Positions 8,987 to 16,465 of a stretch of 64,000 nucleotides of DNA are shown here, piece by piece. Both the position numbers and the translations under genes were made by a program. The stretch lies in assembly GCF_001427305.1 (NCBI RefSeq), contig NZ_LMFZ01000005.1, positions 62,001 to 126,000 on the forward strand, written 5' to 3'. Each line of letters begins with the position of its first letter. Positions within the stretch are counted from its first letter, which is position 1. The DNA comes from Duganella sp. Root1480D1. Its GTDB lineage: Bacteria > Pseudomonadota > Gammaproteobacteria > Burkholderiales > Burkholderiaceae_D. The notes under the pieces were generated by a model. It did not search any database. It saw only the letters and a list, made by a program, of their open reading frames with translations, and was not told the origin of the DNA.

Positions 8987-11863
8987 ATGAGGACCGACCT
9001 CCTGTCCCAGGCGTATGCCGCCCTTGCCCAGTTCGCCAGCGAGACCAGGCTGTACGAGCTCACGCTGGAAAAAGATGGTGACTACGGCTCCGGCGGACTG
9101 CTGGTCGAAGCCTTCCTGTCCGATGATTGCCTGCAGGAGATCGCCTCCCGCGACGTGATCGCGCTATCGACCAGCGCCACGATTGAGCCCGCCAGCCTGC
9201 TGGGCCAGCGCGCCAGCCTGCAGGCCAGCCTGGCCGACGGCAGCCGCACCGCCTTTCACGGCTATATCAGCCACGCGGCGATCCTGGGCAGCGAGGGCGG
9301 GTTCGCGCGCTATCGCCTGCGCATGTCTTCCTGGCTGTGGCTGGCGACCCAGGCGCGCAACAGCCGCGTATGGCAGGACAAGAGTGTGGCCGACATCGTG
9401 GACGACGTGTTCTCCGGCTTCGCCCCTTACGCCAAATGGCAGTGGAGCGATGACGCGCGTTCCCTGCTCGACTCGCTGCCGGTGCGCAGCTATTGCTGCC
9501 AGTACCGCGAATCCGACTACGACTTCGTGCGCCGCCTGCTGACGGAAGAAGGCGTCGCCTGGCGCTTCGAGGATGGCGAAGAAGAGCAAACCCTGGTGCT
9601 GTTCGCCGACAGCAGCCAGCAATCGGCCACGCCGGAAGACGCCAGCAGCGCTGCCGGCGGCGGCCTGCGCTACCACGCCGCGCGCGCCGGCGAGCAGTTC
9701 GACACCATCCAGTCGCTGCAAACCATGCGCCAGCTGGTGAGCGGCGCGGTGGCTGTCCTCAGTTATGACTACAAGGCCAAAGCCGCCGTCAGCGCCACCG
9801 TTCCAACGCGCGTGAACGACCTGGGCAAGAACGCCTTCCAGCCGGAGAGCTACGACTATCCCGGCCAGTACTTCTACGGCGACAGTTCCGAAGCCGAACG
9901 CTACGCCACCCTGCACATGCAACTGCACGAAGCGCGCAGCCAGCAATGCCAGGGGCGCTCCACCGTACGCACCCTGCGTGCCGGCACCCGCTTCACGATG
10001 ACGCAAGGCGCCCTCCTCTCCGGCGACGAAGGCGCGGACTATGTCGCCTTGCGCGTGCTTGGCGTGGGCGTCAACAACCTGCCGATTGCCGCCAAGCGCG
10101 GCCTGGAAGAACTGTTCGGCCCCATCCCCGAGCTGCTTGAAACGCTGGCTGCGCAAACGCGCGACCTGCCGGAAGATTTCAGTATCACGGTAGAAAAGGC
10201 TTCCGCCAGTGGCTACGCCAACAGCTTTGCCGCGCTGGCAGCAGACGTGCCGTGGCGCCCCGCCCATCATGGCGGCGAAGGCCGGCAGCATGCCAAGCCA
10301 ACCGCCCTGGGATCGCAAAGCGCCATCGTGGTGGGCGAGAACGGCCAGGACGTGCCGCAGGGCGGGAACGAGATCCACTGCGACCGGCTGGGCCGGGTAC
10401 GCATCCGCTTCCATTGGCAGGATTCCGCCGATGCGACATGCTGGGTGCGCGTTGCACAGCGCTCGGCCGGCGGCGGCATGGGCAGCCAGTTCCTGCCGCG
10501 CATCGGGCAAGAGGTGCTGGTGCAGTTCATCGAGAACGACATCGACCGCCCGATCATCGTCGGCGCGCTGTACAACGGACAGGGTGAAAGCGGCGTCCCG
10601 CCAACGCCCGGCGGCACCACAGCGCAGGAGGCATCCGACCATTTCAGCCAGGCCCACGACCACGCCACCTCGGCGCAGGGCAACCTGGTCGGCGGCAATG
10701 CCCCGGTATGGCACGGCTCCGGCAGCGGCAGCGGCGCCCACCGCAACGCATCCGCGCTGTGGGGCGTGCGCAGCAAGGAATTTGGCGGCAGCGGCTACAA
10801 CCAGCTGGTATTCGACGACACCGACAGCCAGGGCCGCGTGCAGCTGCGCACCACCCAGGCCGCCACGGAGCTGAACCTGGGCCACCTGGTCCACAACACC
10901 GACAACTACCGCGGCAGCCTGCGCGGCCAGGGCGCTGAGCTGCGTACCGATGCTTACGGCGCAGTGCGCGCCGGCGCCGGCCTGCTGATTACCAGCTACA
11001 AGATCACGCACGGCGCATCGCAGCGCGAACCGGCGGGCGACAACACCGCCGGCATCGCCATGCTGAAGCAGGCAGTCAAGCTGGGCGAGACCTTCAGCGA
11101 TGTCGCCGTGAAGCACGGCACCGTCGGCCTGGCCTCCCACATGGGCGCGCACAAGGCCAACGCCAGCGCACTCGATGAGAAAGAAGCGCCCCTGAAATCG
11201 CTGCTGACCGCCGTCTCGGGCATGGTGGGCGACACCAGCCTCGACACGGCACAAGCCGACGCCGGCGAGCGCAAGACCAGTGGCGGCGCAGGCAAATTAC
11301 CGCACAGCGCCGATCCGATCATCGCCATCACCGCCAAGGACGGCCTGTCAATGAGCGCCGCACGCGACCTGCAAATAGTCGCGGGAGAAACCGCAACTGT
11401 GATGAGCGGCGCCGACACCCAACTAGCTACTGGCGGCCAGATGCGCATCCACACTCAGCAAACGATCGGCATGCTTGGTGGTGCGGTCAAGCCGGGCGAG
11501 CAGAATGTAGGCGTGCAAGTGATCGCCGCGCGCGATCCGATCGATGTGCAGGCGCAGGCCGGCGCAATGCTGGTGCAGGCGCTCGACGTGATCAACGTGA
11601 AAAGCTCCAACGCCCATATCGATTGGGCCGCTGCCAAGAAGATCAGCCTTTCCACCGTTGGCGGTGCAAACATCACCATTGATGGCGGCAACATCACGGT
11701 GCAGTGCCCGGGCAAGATCGAGATCAAGGCCGGCAAGAAGTCGTTCGTCGGACCAGTCAAGACTGACTACACGATGCCCGCACTGCCCACCAGCGTTTGC
11801 AAACCGTGCTTGCTAGCAGCACTACGCAGTGGCAGCCCATTCATCGCACCAGCAGCGGCATGA
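8987..11863 (+). CDS. vgrG: VgrG, type VI secretion spike protein
   Basis: VgrG trimers form the puncturing tip of the type VI secretion system and carry effectors. The 958-aa protein contains a gp27-like base (about residues 15-400, with SYCCQYRESDYDFVRRLLTE and EEGVAWRFED), a gp5-like OB fold (about 440-540, with HCDRLGRVRIRFHW and SQFLPRIGQEVLVQFIEND), a linker with WGVRSKEFGGSGYNQLVFDD, and a DUF2345 region (about 770-930, around IIAITAKDGLSMSAARDLQI). No C-terminal toxin domain is visible; cargo is presumably delivered by the downstream genes. Codon use is GC-rich like the chromosome, unlike the genes that follow. No other T6SS structural gene lies in the window, so it is an orphan vgrG cluster that needs a T6SS encoded elsewhere. 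Confidence 0.95.
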   Translation: MRTDLLSQAYAALAQFASETRLYELTLEKDGDYGSGGLLVEAFLSDDCLQEIASRDVIALSTSATIEPASLLGQRASLQASLADGSRTAFHGYISHAAILGSEGGFARYRLRMSSWLWLATQARNSRVWQDKSVADIVDDVFSGFAPYAKWQWSDDARSLLDSLPVRSYCCQYRESDYDFVRRLLTEEGVAWRFEDGEEEQTLVLFADSSQQSATPEDASSAAGGGLRYHAARAGEQFDTIQSLQTMRQLVSGAVAVLSYDYKAKAAVSATVPTRVNDLGKNAFQPESYDYPGQYFYGDSSEAERYATLHMQLHEARSQQCQGRSTVRTLRAGTRFTMTQGALLSGDEGADYVALRVLGVGVNNLPIAAKRGLEELFGPIPELLETLAAQTRDLPEDFSITVEKASASGYANSFAALAADVPWRPAHHGGEGRQHAKPTALGSQSAIVVGENGQDVPQGGNEIHCDRLGRVRIRFHWQDSADATCWVRVAQRSAGGGMGSQFLPRIGQEVLVQFIENDIDRPIIVGALYNGQGESGVPPTPGGTTAQEASDHFSQAHDHATSAQGNLVGGNAPVWHGSGSGSGAHRNASALWGVRSKEFGGSGYNQLVFDDTDSQGRVQLRTTQAATELNLGHLVHNTDNYRGSLRGQGAELRTDAYGAVRAGAGLLITSYKITHGASQREPAGDNTAGIAMLKQAVKLGETFSDVAVKHGTVGLASHMGAHKANASALDEKEAPLKSLLTAVSGMVGDTSLDTAQADAGERKTSGGAGKLPHSADPIIAITAKDGLSMSAARDLQIVAGETATVMSGADTQLATGGQMRIHTQQTIGMLGGAVKPGEQNVGVQVIAARDPIDVQAQAGAMLVQALDVINVKSSNAHIDWAAAKKISLSTVGGANITIDGGNITVQCPGKIEIKAGKKSFVGPVKTDYTMPALPTSVCKPCLLAALRSGSPFIAPAAA

Positions 11864-11871
11864 GGTAGACC

Positions 11872-12801
11872 ATGTATTTTGCAGTAAATCCAACCTCACC
11901 AACATTGCCTGCGCAGATCGCGCAACAGATCGAATCGTTGCAAGTGCAGCACGAAGGCGCACCGTTTCACGTGATGGCGCTTGTGGACGGCGCTTTTGAT
12001 GAAGAGTTTTTCAAATCCTATCCGCGAAGCCGCTGGCTACGCCATTCGCTTTACGCGAACACTTCATTGCAATCACTCGGGACAGCTGCACCACAGCTGA
12101 CCACCTTCAATGGTCAGCCTGGTGGGCTCTTGAAGTGGCTGGAGAATCTCTTCTCAGAATGCAGTGGAAAGCCGATGCTCAGCATCATTGCAAGCGCAAT
12201 CGATGCCGAGTCATTGCAGCAGCATCTCCTGCCGTACCTTATATGCCGTACGGAAGACACTGTCGAATGGCCTGTGCGTTGGGGCGATACCCGCATCTCA
12301 TCCGGCTTAATGGACTCATTGATTCCAGCGCAACGAGAACACCTGCTAAGCCCACTTTATTGCTGGTGGTCGCCGAGTCGACAGGGAAGTGAATTGAAAT
12401 GGCGCGGTGCCGGTGCAGCGTTTCCGCTCGCTGCGGAATTCGACAAGTTGCCGATGGATGACGCTACCTTTGCAGCGCTAGTGGACTCGTCTGAGCCAGA
12501 CTCCATCTTAAGCAACATCTATGACAGCCAACCAGATGTCTTGCGTGCCCACAGTCCCTTTCAGGCGCACGCGACTGTGTCGCGACATCTGAAGGTGGCG
12601 TCTGCCCACCGAATTGAAGCTGCAAGAGCAAGGCACCACTTCGGCGTCTTATCGCTAATCCTCAGGGACGAATTCACAAAGCATCCAGCTATGGCTGCGG
12701 CACTAAGTCGCGTATTTAGTGGAGCCGAGTACTTTGACGAAATTCGCAGACTGCCATCGAGTTTTTGGGAGTCTGCTGAGGAATACCGCTCTACGTCTTG
12801 A
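11872..12801 (+). CDS. DUF4123-type T6SS effector adaptor
   Basis: The 309-aa protein shows the DUF4123 (Tap/TEC) pattern: an N-terminal FHVMALVDGAFDEEF strand, WLRHSLYANT, and the central VRWGDTRISSGLMDSLIPAQ followed by LLSPLYCWWSP. Such adaptors load a specific effector onto the VgrG tip and are normally encoded between vgrG and the effector, exactly as here. It starts 8 bases after vgrG. The assignment to the downstream lipase-like effector is inference from gene order. Base composition becomes visibly more AT-rich within this gene than in vgrG. Confidence 0.85.
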   Translation: MYFAVNPTSPTLPAQIAQQIESLQVQHEGAPFHVMALVDGAFDEEFFKSYPRSRWLRHSLYANTSLQSLGTAAPQLTTFNGQPGGLLKWLENLFSECSGKPMLSIIASAIDAESLQQHLLPYLICRTEDTVEWPVRWGDTRISSGLMDSLIPAQREHLLSPLYCWWSPSRQGSELKWRGAGAAFPLAAEFDKLPMDDATFAALVDSSEPDSILSNIYDSQPDVLRAHSPFQAHATVSRHLKVASAHRIEAARARHHFGVLSLILRDEFTKHPAMAAALSRVFSGAEYFDEIRRLPSSFWESAEEYRSTS

Positions 12802-12824
12802 ACCAACAAACAAAAGGAACGCTC

Positions 12825-13271
12825 ATGAAATTTGTAATCACGCTTTGTGCCGCGCTCTTGGTGGCCTGCTCCACTCCTGCCAAGCATGACGACTCAAAAT
12901 ATGGCGCCAGCGTAGGGATTGTTAATCACACAGGTCGATATATTCATTCAGCGACAGTAAATGGTGCAGGCGGGGCAAATATGGATGCATGGGGAGCTGG
13001 TATCGGTGACGTTTGTTGCGTTTCGGTTCCTACGAAATGGTACCCAGGAATGGAAGTCCTTGTACGTTGGAATATGCCTGAGAACGGCAAATATGTTTTC
13101 AAGGAGAAAATGGTCACGGTTGAAAAATACGACGAGCCGGGCAGCGTCTACATGCACTTTTTCCCGAATGATCAGGTCCGAGTAGTTGTGTCCCGACATT
13201 GGAGCATCAGTGATAAGCATCCCATTCCCGCTCCAGTAAAGCCTGCGTCTTTGTCTAATCAATCACATTAA
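12825..13271 (+). CDS. DUF3304 lipoprotein, candidate immunity protein (copy 1)
   Basis: The 148-aa protein begins MKFVITLCAALLVACS, a lipoprotein signal with lipobox LVAC, so it is probably anchored in the envelope facing the periplasm. The start at 12825 is preferred over the frame from 12798 because AAAGGAAC lies at the right distance and the signal peptide then starts immediately. The body matches DUF3304: GIVNHTGRYIHSATVNGAGG, DVCCVSVPTKWYPGMEVLVR, and GSVYMHFFPNDQVRVVV. Placed between the adaptor and a periplasm-acting lipase candidate, and repeated downstream, it is a plausible immunity protein; that function is inference. It ends 1 base before the effector start. Confidence 0.8.
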   Translation: MKFVITLCAALLVACSTPAKHDDSKYGASVGIVNHTGRYIHSATVNGAGGANMDAWGAGIGDVCCVSVPTKWYPGMEVLVRWNMPENGKYVFKEKMVTVEKYDEPGSVYMHFFPNDQVRVVVSRHWSISDKHPIPAPVKPASLSNQSH

Positions 13272-13272
13272 A

Positions 13273-15471
13273 ATGACTAATGAAATTGCAGGGGCGCCTG
13301 CTCGAGCCCCTTATCCGGTATCTGACTTCTTAATGCCGACCGCGCAGCGGCACTCCGACATGGCGGAGAAATTTGCGCGTTCGGACCCTAAGGACGGCCC
13401 CTGTTCGATTCCCGTTCACATTGCGCTGTTTTTTGATGGTACCAATAACAACCTATACCGCGATAAAGAAGGGATGCGTGTGGGTGTACCTGGCTCGGAT
13501 AAAAAGCCAACGCCCGCGAGTAAAAAACCTGTCGCAGCGAATGAAGCAGATCACAGCAATGTAGCCAGACTATTTCTCGCGTTTCCTCGGGACAAATTAC
13601 GAGAAGGCATGTTCCGTTTTTACATGCCAGGACTAGGCACGCCCTTCCCCGAAATTGGTGAGCTGACCGAAACGCAAGAGGGAAAGGCATTCGGAAAAGG
13701 AGGGCAACCTCGCATTGTTTGGGCGTTATTACAAGTCTTGAATACACTATATGCCGTTGCAAATGGTAATACGCCGCTTTACGACGACCAGACGATCGGC
13801 AAGTTAGCCATCGAACACAACGAGAAGGTAGGCACAACTGAACGCGACGATTACGGTGGGCGCAATCCCATCACGCACAAGAGTTGGTTCGCGACTCATA
13901 TCAACACGGTTGCAGCCAAGCTGGTGGCTACACCAAAACCCAAGGTCCCGTCGTTGACATTGTCGGTTTTTGGCTTTTCACGAGGTGCAGCCGAGGCCGC
14001 CGCATTCTGCCATATGTTTGACGAGCTCCTTATGAATAATGGGTTTGCAGGCATCCCCGCCAAAATTTGCTTCCTGGGAGTTTTTGACACAGTTGCCTCG
14101 ATAGGCGGCTCATCATCAGTTGGACGAACGACGTTCATGCCAAGCGTCTTATTTGACGGCCATTGGTCATGGGCAAATCGCCTCTTGAAACCGCTTCCAG
14201 GTTGTGTGGAGGCGGGTCGACACTTTATCGCGAGCCAAGAGCTTCGGATGAATTTCCCGGTCACGCGCCTGCACTCGAAAAATGGAAATTTCAAGGAAGT
14301 GTATTTCCCGGGAATGCACTCCGACGTCGGCGGTGGTTACGGTCCCGGCGACTTTGGCAAAGGACGTGGTTCGCAAAGCTCGCTTGTTTCACAGATTCCA
14401 TTGGTTCACATGTTCAAGGAGGCACGAGAGCATGGCGTACCGCTAACACCGTTCAGCGAGCTTGCTCAAGAGATCAAGGATGACTATGCAATTAATGAGG
14501 AGTTGGCCTCAGCCTGGAATGCATATACCGCAGAGCTTGGGAATAGCGGTAACGTTTTGAAGAAGCACATGGAGCTTTACTACCGTTGGCGTGCGGCGCG
14601 TTTAAAAACATTAGAGCAAACAGAAAGCTTCAAGTCCGCTAACCTACAAGCCCAGCAAGATATGCGCGATGCCAATCGCATGCTTGCTGGCGATTTGGAG
14701 GCATTGAGATATAGGAAGACCGCGGAAAAGCGAGGACCAGGTGACTACGCAGGGATCGAACCATACTCATGGCAAGATCAGGGTCGCATCAATGCGTGGC
14801 ATCTGTCTCGCGCAATCAATCGGCAAGACTTAGACGCATGGGAGGAGTGGGCCCTCAAAATTTTCGATAACCCGGCTCCATTGCCCCCTGATGTCATGCG
14901 GTTTTTCGATGACTACATCCACGATTCGTTCGCAGGCTTCTACATGGCAGGCGAGGTAACGGAATACGACAGGCGGGTGAAGATTTCGCAGGTACTCAAG
15001 CAAGACAGACGTCGCCTGAAGGGTTTTGATTTGAAGGTGTACGACTTGGCAAAGAAGACTGAGGACGCGGTCAACAAAAAGAAGGCCGGTGAAAATCTAT
15101 CTGCGGAGGAAAAAGCGTTAGCAGAAGAGGCTGAACACGGAACGCCTTATCCAATCATGACTGATGAAGACACAAAGGATATGCGCAGCGCGGCAATCAC
15201 CACGCAAACCATGACCCGCCGCGAAGGGGGTGGATATATCATCATGCGTGGCAATTACCCTGAGAGCGGCATTATCCGTAAGAGTATTTATGATACGGAA
15301 CTGCACAGGGAGCCGCTGACCGGCGTAGAAGTCGGCAAGGCCACCGCACAGGAAGAAAAGTTCGCTTTGGTGTGGAGCGATGATATTCAGGAGGACCTGC
15401 TCTTGTTCGCAGCCGATGATGCTCTCCCTCATGTGAGGGTTGAAGAGGCCGAAGTAACTGCGTTAGCGTAA
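13273..15471 (+). CDS. DUF2235/Tle1-like T6SS lipase effector
   Basis: The 732-aa protein carries the DUF2235 alpha/beta-hydrolase core of the Tle1 phospholipase effectors. Visible landmarks are IPVHIALFFDGTNNN at about residue 50, the nucleophile elbow GFSRGA with Ser236, and FPGMHSDVGGGYG with Asp351 as the likely catalytic acid. A longer C-terminal region (about 400-732) contains charged helices and an acidic stretch with no recognised fold. The family hydrolyses membrane phospholipids of competitor cells after T6SS delivery. The gene follows vgrG, the adaptor and a DUF3304 gene, and is followed by more DUF3304 copies. Its AT content is clearly higher than that of the flanking flagellar genes, which suggests transfer as cargo. 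Confidence 0.87.
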   Translation: MTNEIAGAPARAPYPVSDFLMPTAQRHSDMAEKFARSDPKDGPCSIPVHIALFFDGTNNNLYRDKEGMRVGVPGSDKKPTPASKKPVAANEADHSNVARLFLAFPRDKLREGMFRFYMPGLGTPFPEIGELTETQEGKAFGKGGQPRIVWALLQVLNTLYAVANGNTPLYDDQTIGKLAIEHNEKVGTTERDDYGGRNPITHKSWFATHINTVAAKLVATPKPKVPSLTLSVFGFSRGAAEAAAFCHMFDELLMNNGFAGIPAKICFLGVFDTVASIGGSSSVGRTTFMPSVLFDGHWSWANRLLKPLPGCVEAGRHFIASQELRMNFPVTRLHSKNGNFKEVYFPGMHSDVGGGYGPGDFGKGRGSQSSLVSQIPLVHMFKEAREHGVPLTPFSELAQEIKDDYAINEELASAWNAYTAELGNSGNVLKKHMELYYRWRAARLKTLEQTESFKSANLQAQQDMRDANRMLAGDLEALRYRKTAEKRGPGDYAGIEPYSWQDQGRINAWHLSRAINRQDLDAWEEWALKIFDNPAPLPPDVMRFFDDYIHDSFAGFYMAGEVTEYDRRVKISQVLKQDRRRLKGFDLKVYDLAKKTEDAVNKKKAGENLSAEEKALAEEAEHGTPYPIMTDEDTKDMRSAAITTQTMTRREGGGYIIMRGNYPESGIIRKSIYDTELHREPLTGVEVGKATAQEEKFALVWSDDIQEDLLLFAADDALPHVRVEEAEVTALA

Positions 15472-15473
15472 CC

Positions 15474-15590
15474 AGCAACGTCTATATGCTCTTCTATCCG
15501 AACGATGATGTGCGCGTGATTTTTCCGCCCTATGACGGCGCAAGTCCGCCACATCCGATTCAACGCCCTGTGAAGCCGACTACACCATGA
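15474..15590 (+). pseudogene. DUF3304 remnant, C-terminal 38 codons only (copy 2)
   Basis: Two bases after the effector stop codon an open stretch encodes SNVYMLFYPNDDVRVIFPPY followed by DGASPPHPIQRPVKPTTP and TGA. This matches the C-terminal end of the DUF3304 proteins on either side (GSVYMHFFPNDQVRVVV ... HPIPAPVKP). No start codon and no N-terminal two-thirds are present, so this is the 3' stump of a deleted copy. Its TGA overlaps the ATG of the next copy (ATGA at 15587-15590), the same junction seen between copies 3 and 4. Confidence 0.8.
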
Positions 15591-16048
15591 TAAGGTTTTG
15601 CTCCGAAGCGAGCTTGCGACTAGCCGTTGTACTCATTGTGGGTTGTTCAAGCCAACCTGCAAAAGACATCTCCAGTTATGGTGCCAGTGTAGGGATCGTA
15701 AACCACACTGGAAAATTCATTCACTCCGCATCAGTCAATGGTGGGGCAGGCGGTCACATGGAAGCTTGGGGTGCTGGCGCAGCGAACGTTTGCTGTGTTT
15801 CAGTCCCAAGGGTATGGTCTCCCGGAATGAAGTTGCTTGTGCGCTGGGATATGCCTGAAGGAAGTGTGCATGTCTACAAACAGGCCCTCGTCGAGGTGGA
15901 GAAGTACGATGAAACTGGTAGTGTCTATATCCACGTGCTTCCGGATGATGTGGTCAGGGTTGTGGTCTCAAACTATGACGGCTGGAGCTCCAAACATCCT
16001 ATCCCTCCGCCCAAAAAGCCCAACAAACAACTCCCCCCTTCACCATGA
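15587..16048 (+). CDS. DUF3304 lipoprotein, candidate immunity protein (copy 3)
   Basis: The 153-aa protein resembles copy 1 closely: KDISSYGASVGIVNHTGKFI, NVCCVSVPRVWSPGMKLLVR, and GSVYIHVLPDDVVRVVVSNY. The N-terminus MIRFCSEASLRLAVVLIVGC gives a lipobox IVGC, so it should be lipidated. The start overlaps the stop of the remnant copy (ATGA). A proline-rich tail (PPPKKPNKQLPPSP) differs from copy 1. It is intact and in the same strand order as the effector, so it may provide redundant or diverged protection. Confidence 0.78.
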   Translation: MIRFCSEASLRLAVVLIVGCSSQPAKDISSYGASVGIVNHTGKFIHSASVNGGAGGHMEAWGAGAANVCCVSVPRVWSPGMKLLVRWDMPEGSVHVYKQALVEVEKYDETGSVYIHVLPDDVVRVVVSNYDGWSSKHPIPPPKKPNKQLPPSP

Positions 16049-16454
16049 ACATGATTAACCAACTCGATAGTTCTCGGATGATTGCTTGTAGAGATTTGTT
16101 GATCCCGATCGCTATGCTTCTGGTGGCTTGCTTCACTCACTCTAGGGTAAATGGTGCTGGTGGCACAAACATGCCGCATGGGGAGCCGGTATGGCTGAGG
16201 TATGCTGTGTGATGGTCCCCAACATTTGGTACCCAGGTATAAAAATTACAGTCGAGTAGGATATGCCTGACGGAACTAAGCACAATTACAAGAGAAGACT
16301 GGTCGATGTCGAACAGTACAACGGACCCGGCAGCGTCTATCTACACTTCTTCGCAGATGATCAAGTACGTGTGGTTGTTACTCCATACGGTGTCCCAAGC
16401 CCCACGCATCCCGTTCAACGGCCACAAAAACCAACTTCTTTGCTCGGTTATTGA
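16045..16454 (+). pseudogene. Decayed DUF3304 lipoprotein gene (copy 4)
   Basis: Starting at the ATG overlapping copy 3's stop, the frame encodes a possible signal (IPIAMLLVACF) and then RVNGAGGTNM, but the block corresponding to GASVGIVNHTGRYIHS is missing. After GGTNM the homology jumps frame: WGAGMAEVCCVMVPNIWYPG is read in a second frame, then an in-frame TAG stands where the intact copies have Trp (VRW), and homology resumes as DMPDGTKHNYKR through GSVYLHFFADDQVRVVV to the TGA at 16452-16454. One deletion, one frameshift and one nonsense codon make it a clear pseudogene. Confidence 0.85.
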
Positions 16455-16465
16455 CGCCTCATGAT

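Noticed and set aside
9164-11254. Open frame on the minus strand opposite vgrG
   Set aside because: Antisense shadow of a GC-rich gene; no recognisable protein features.
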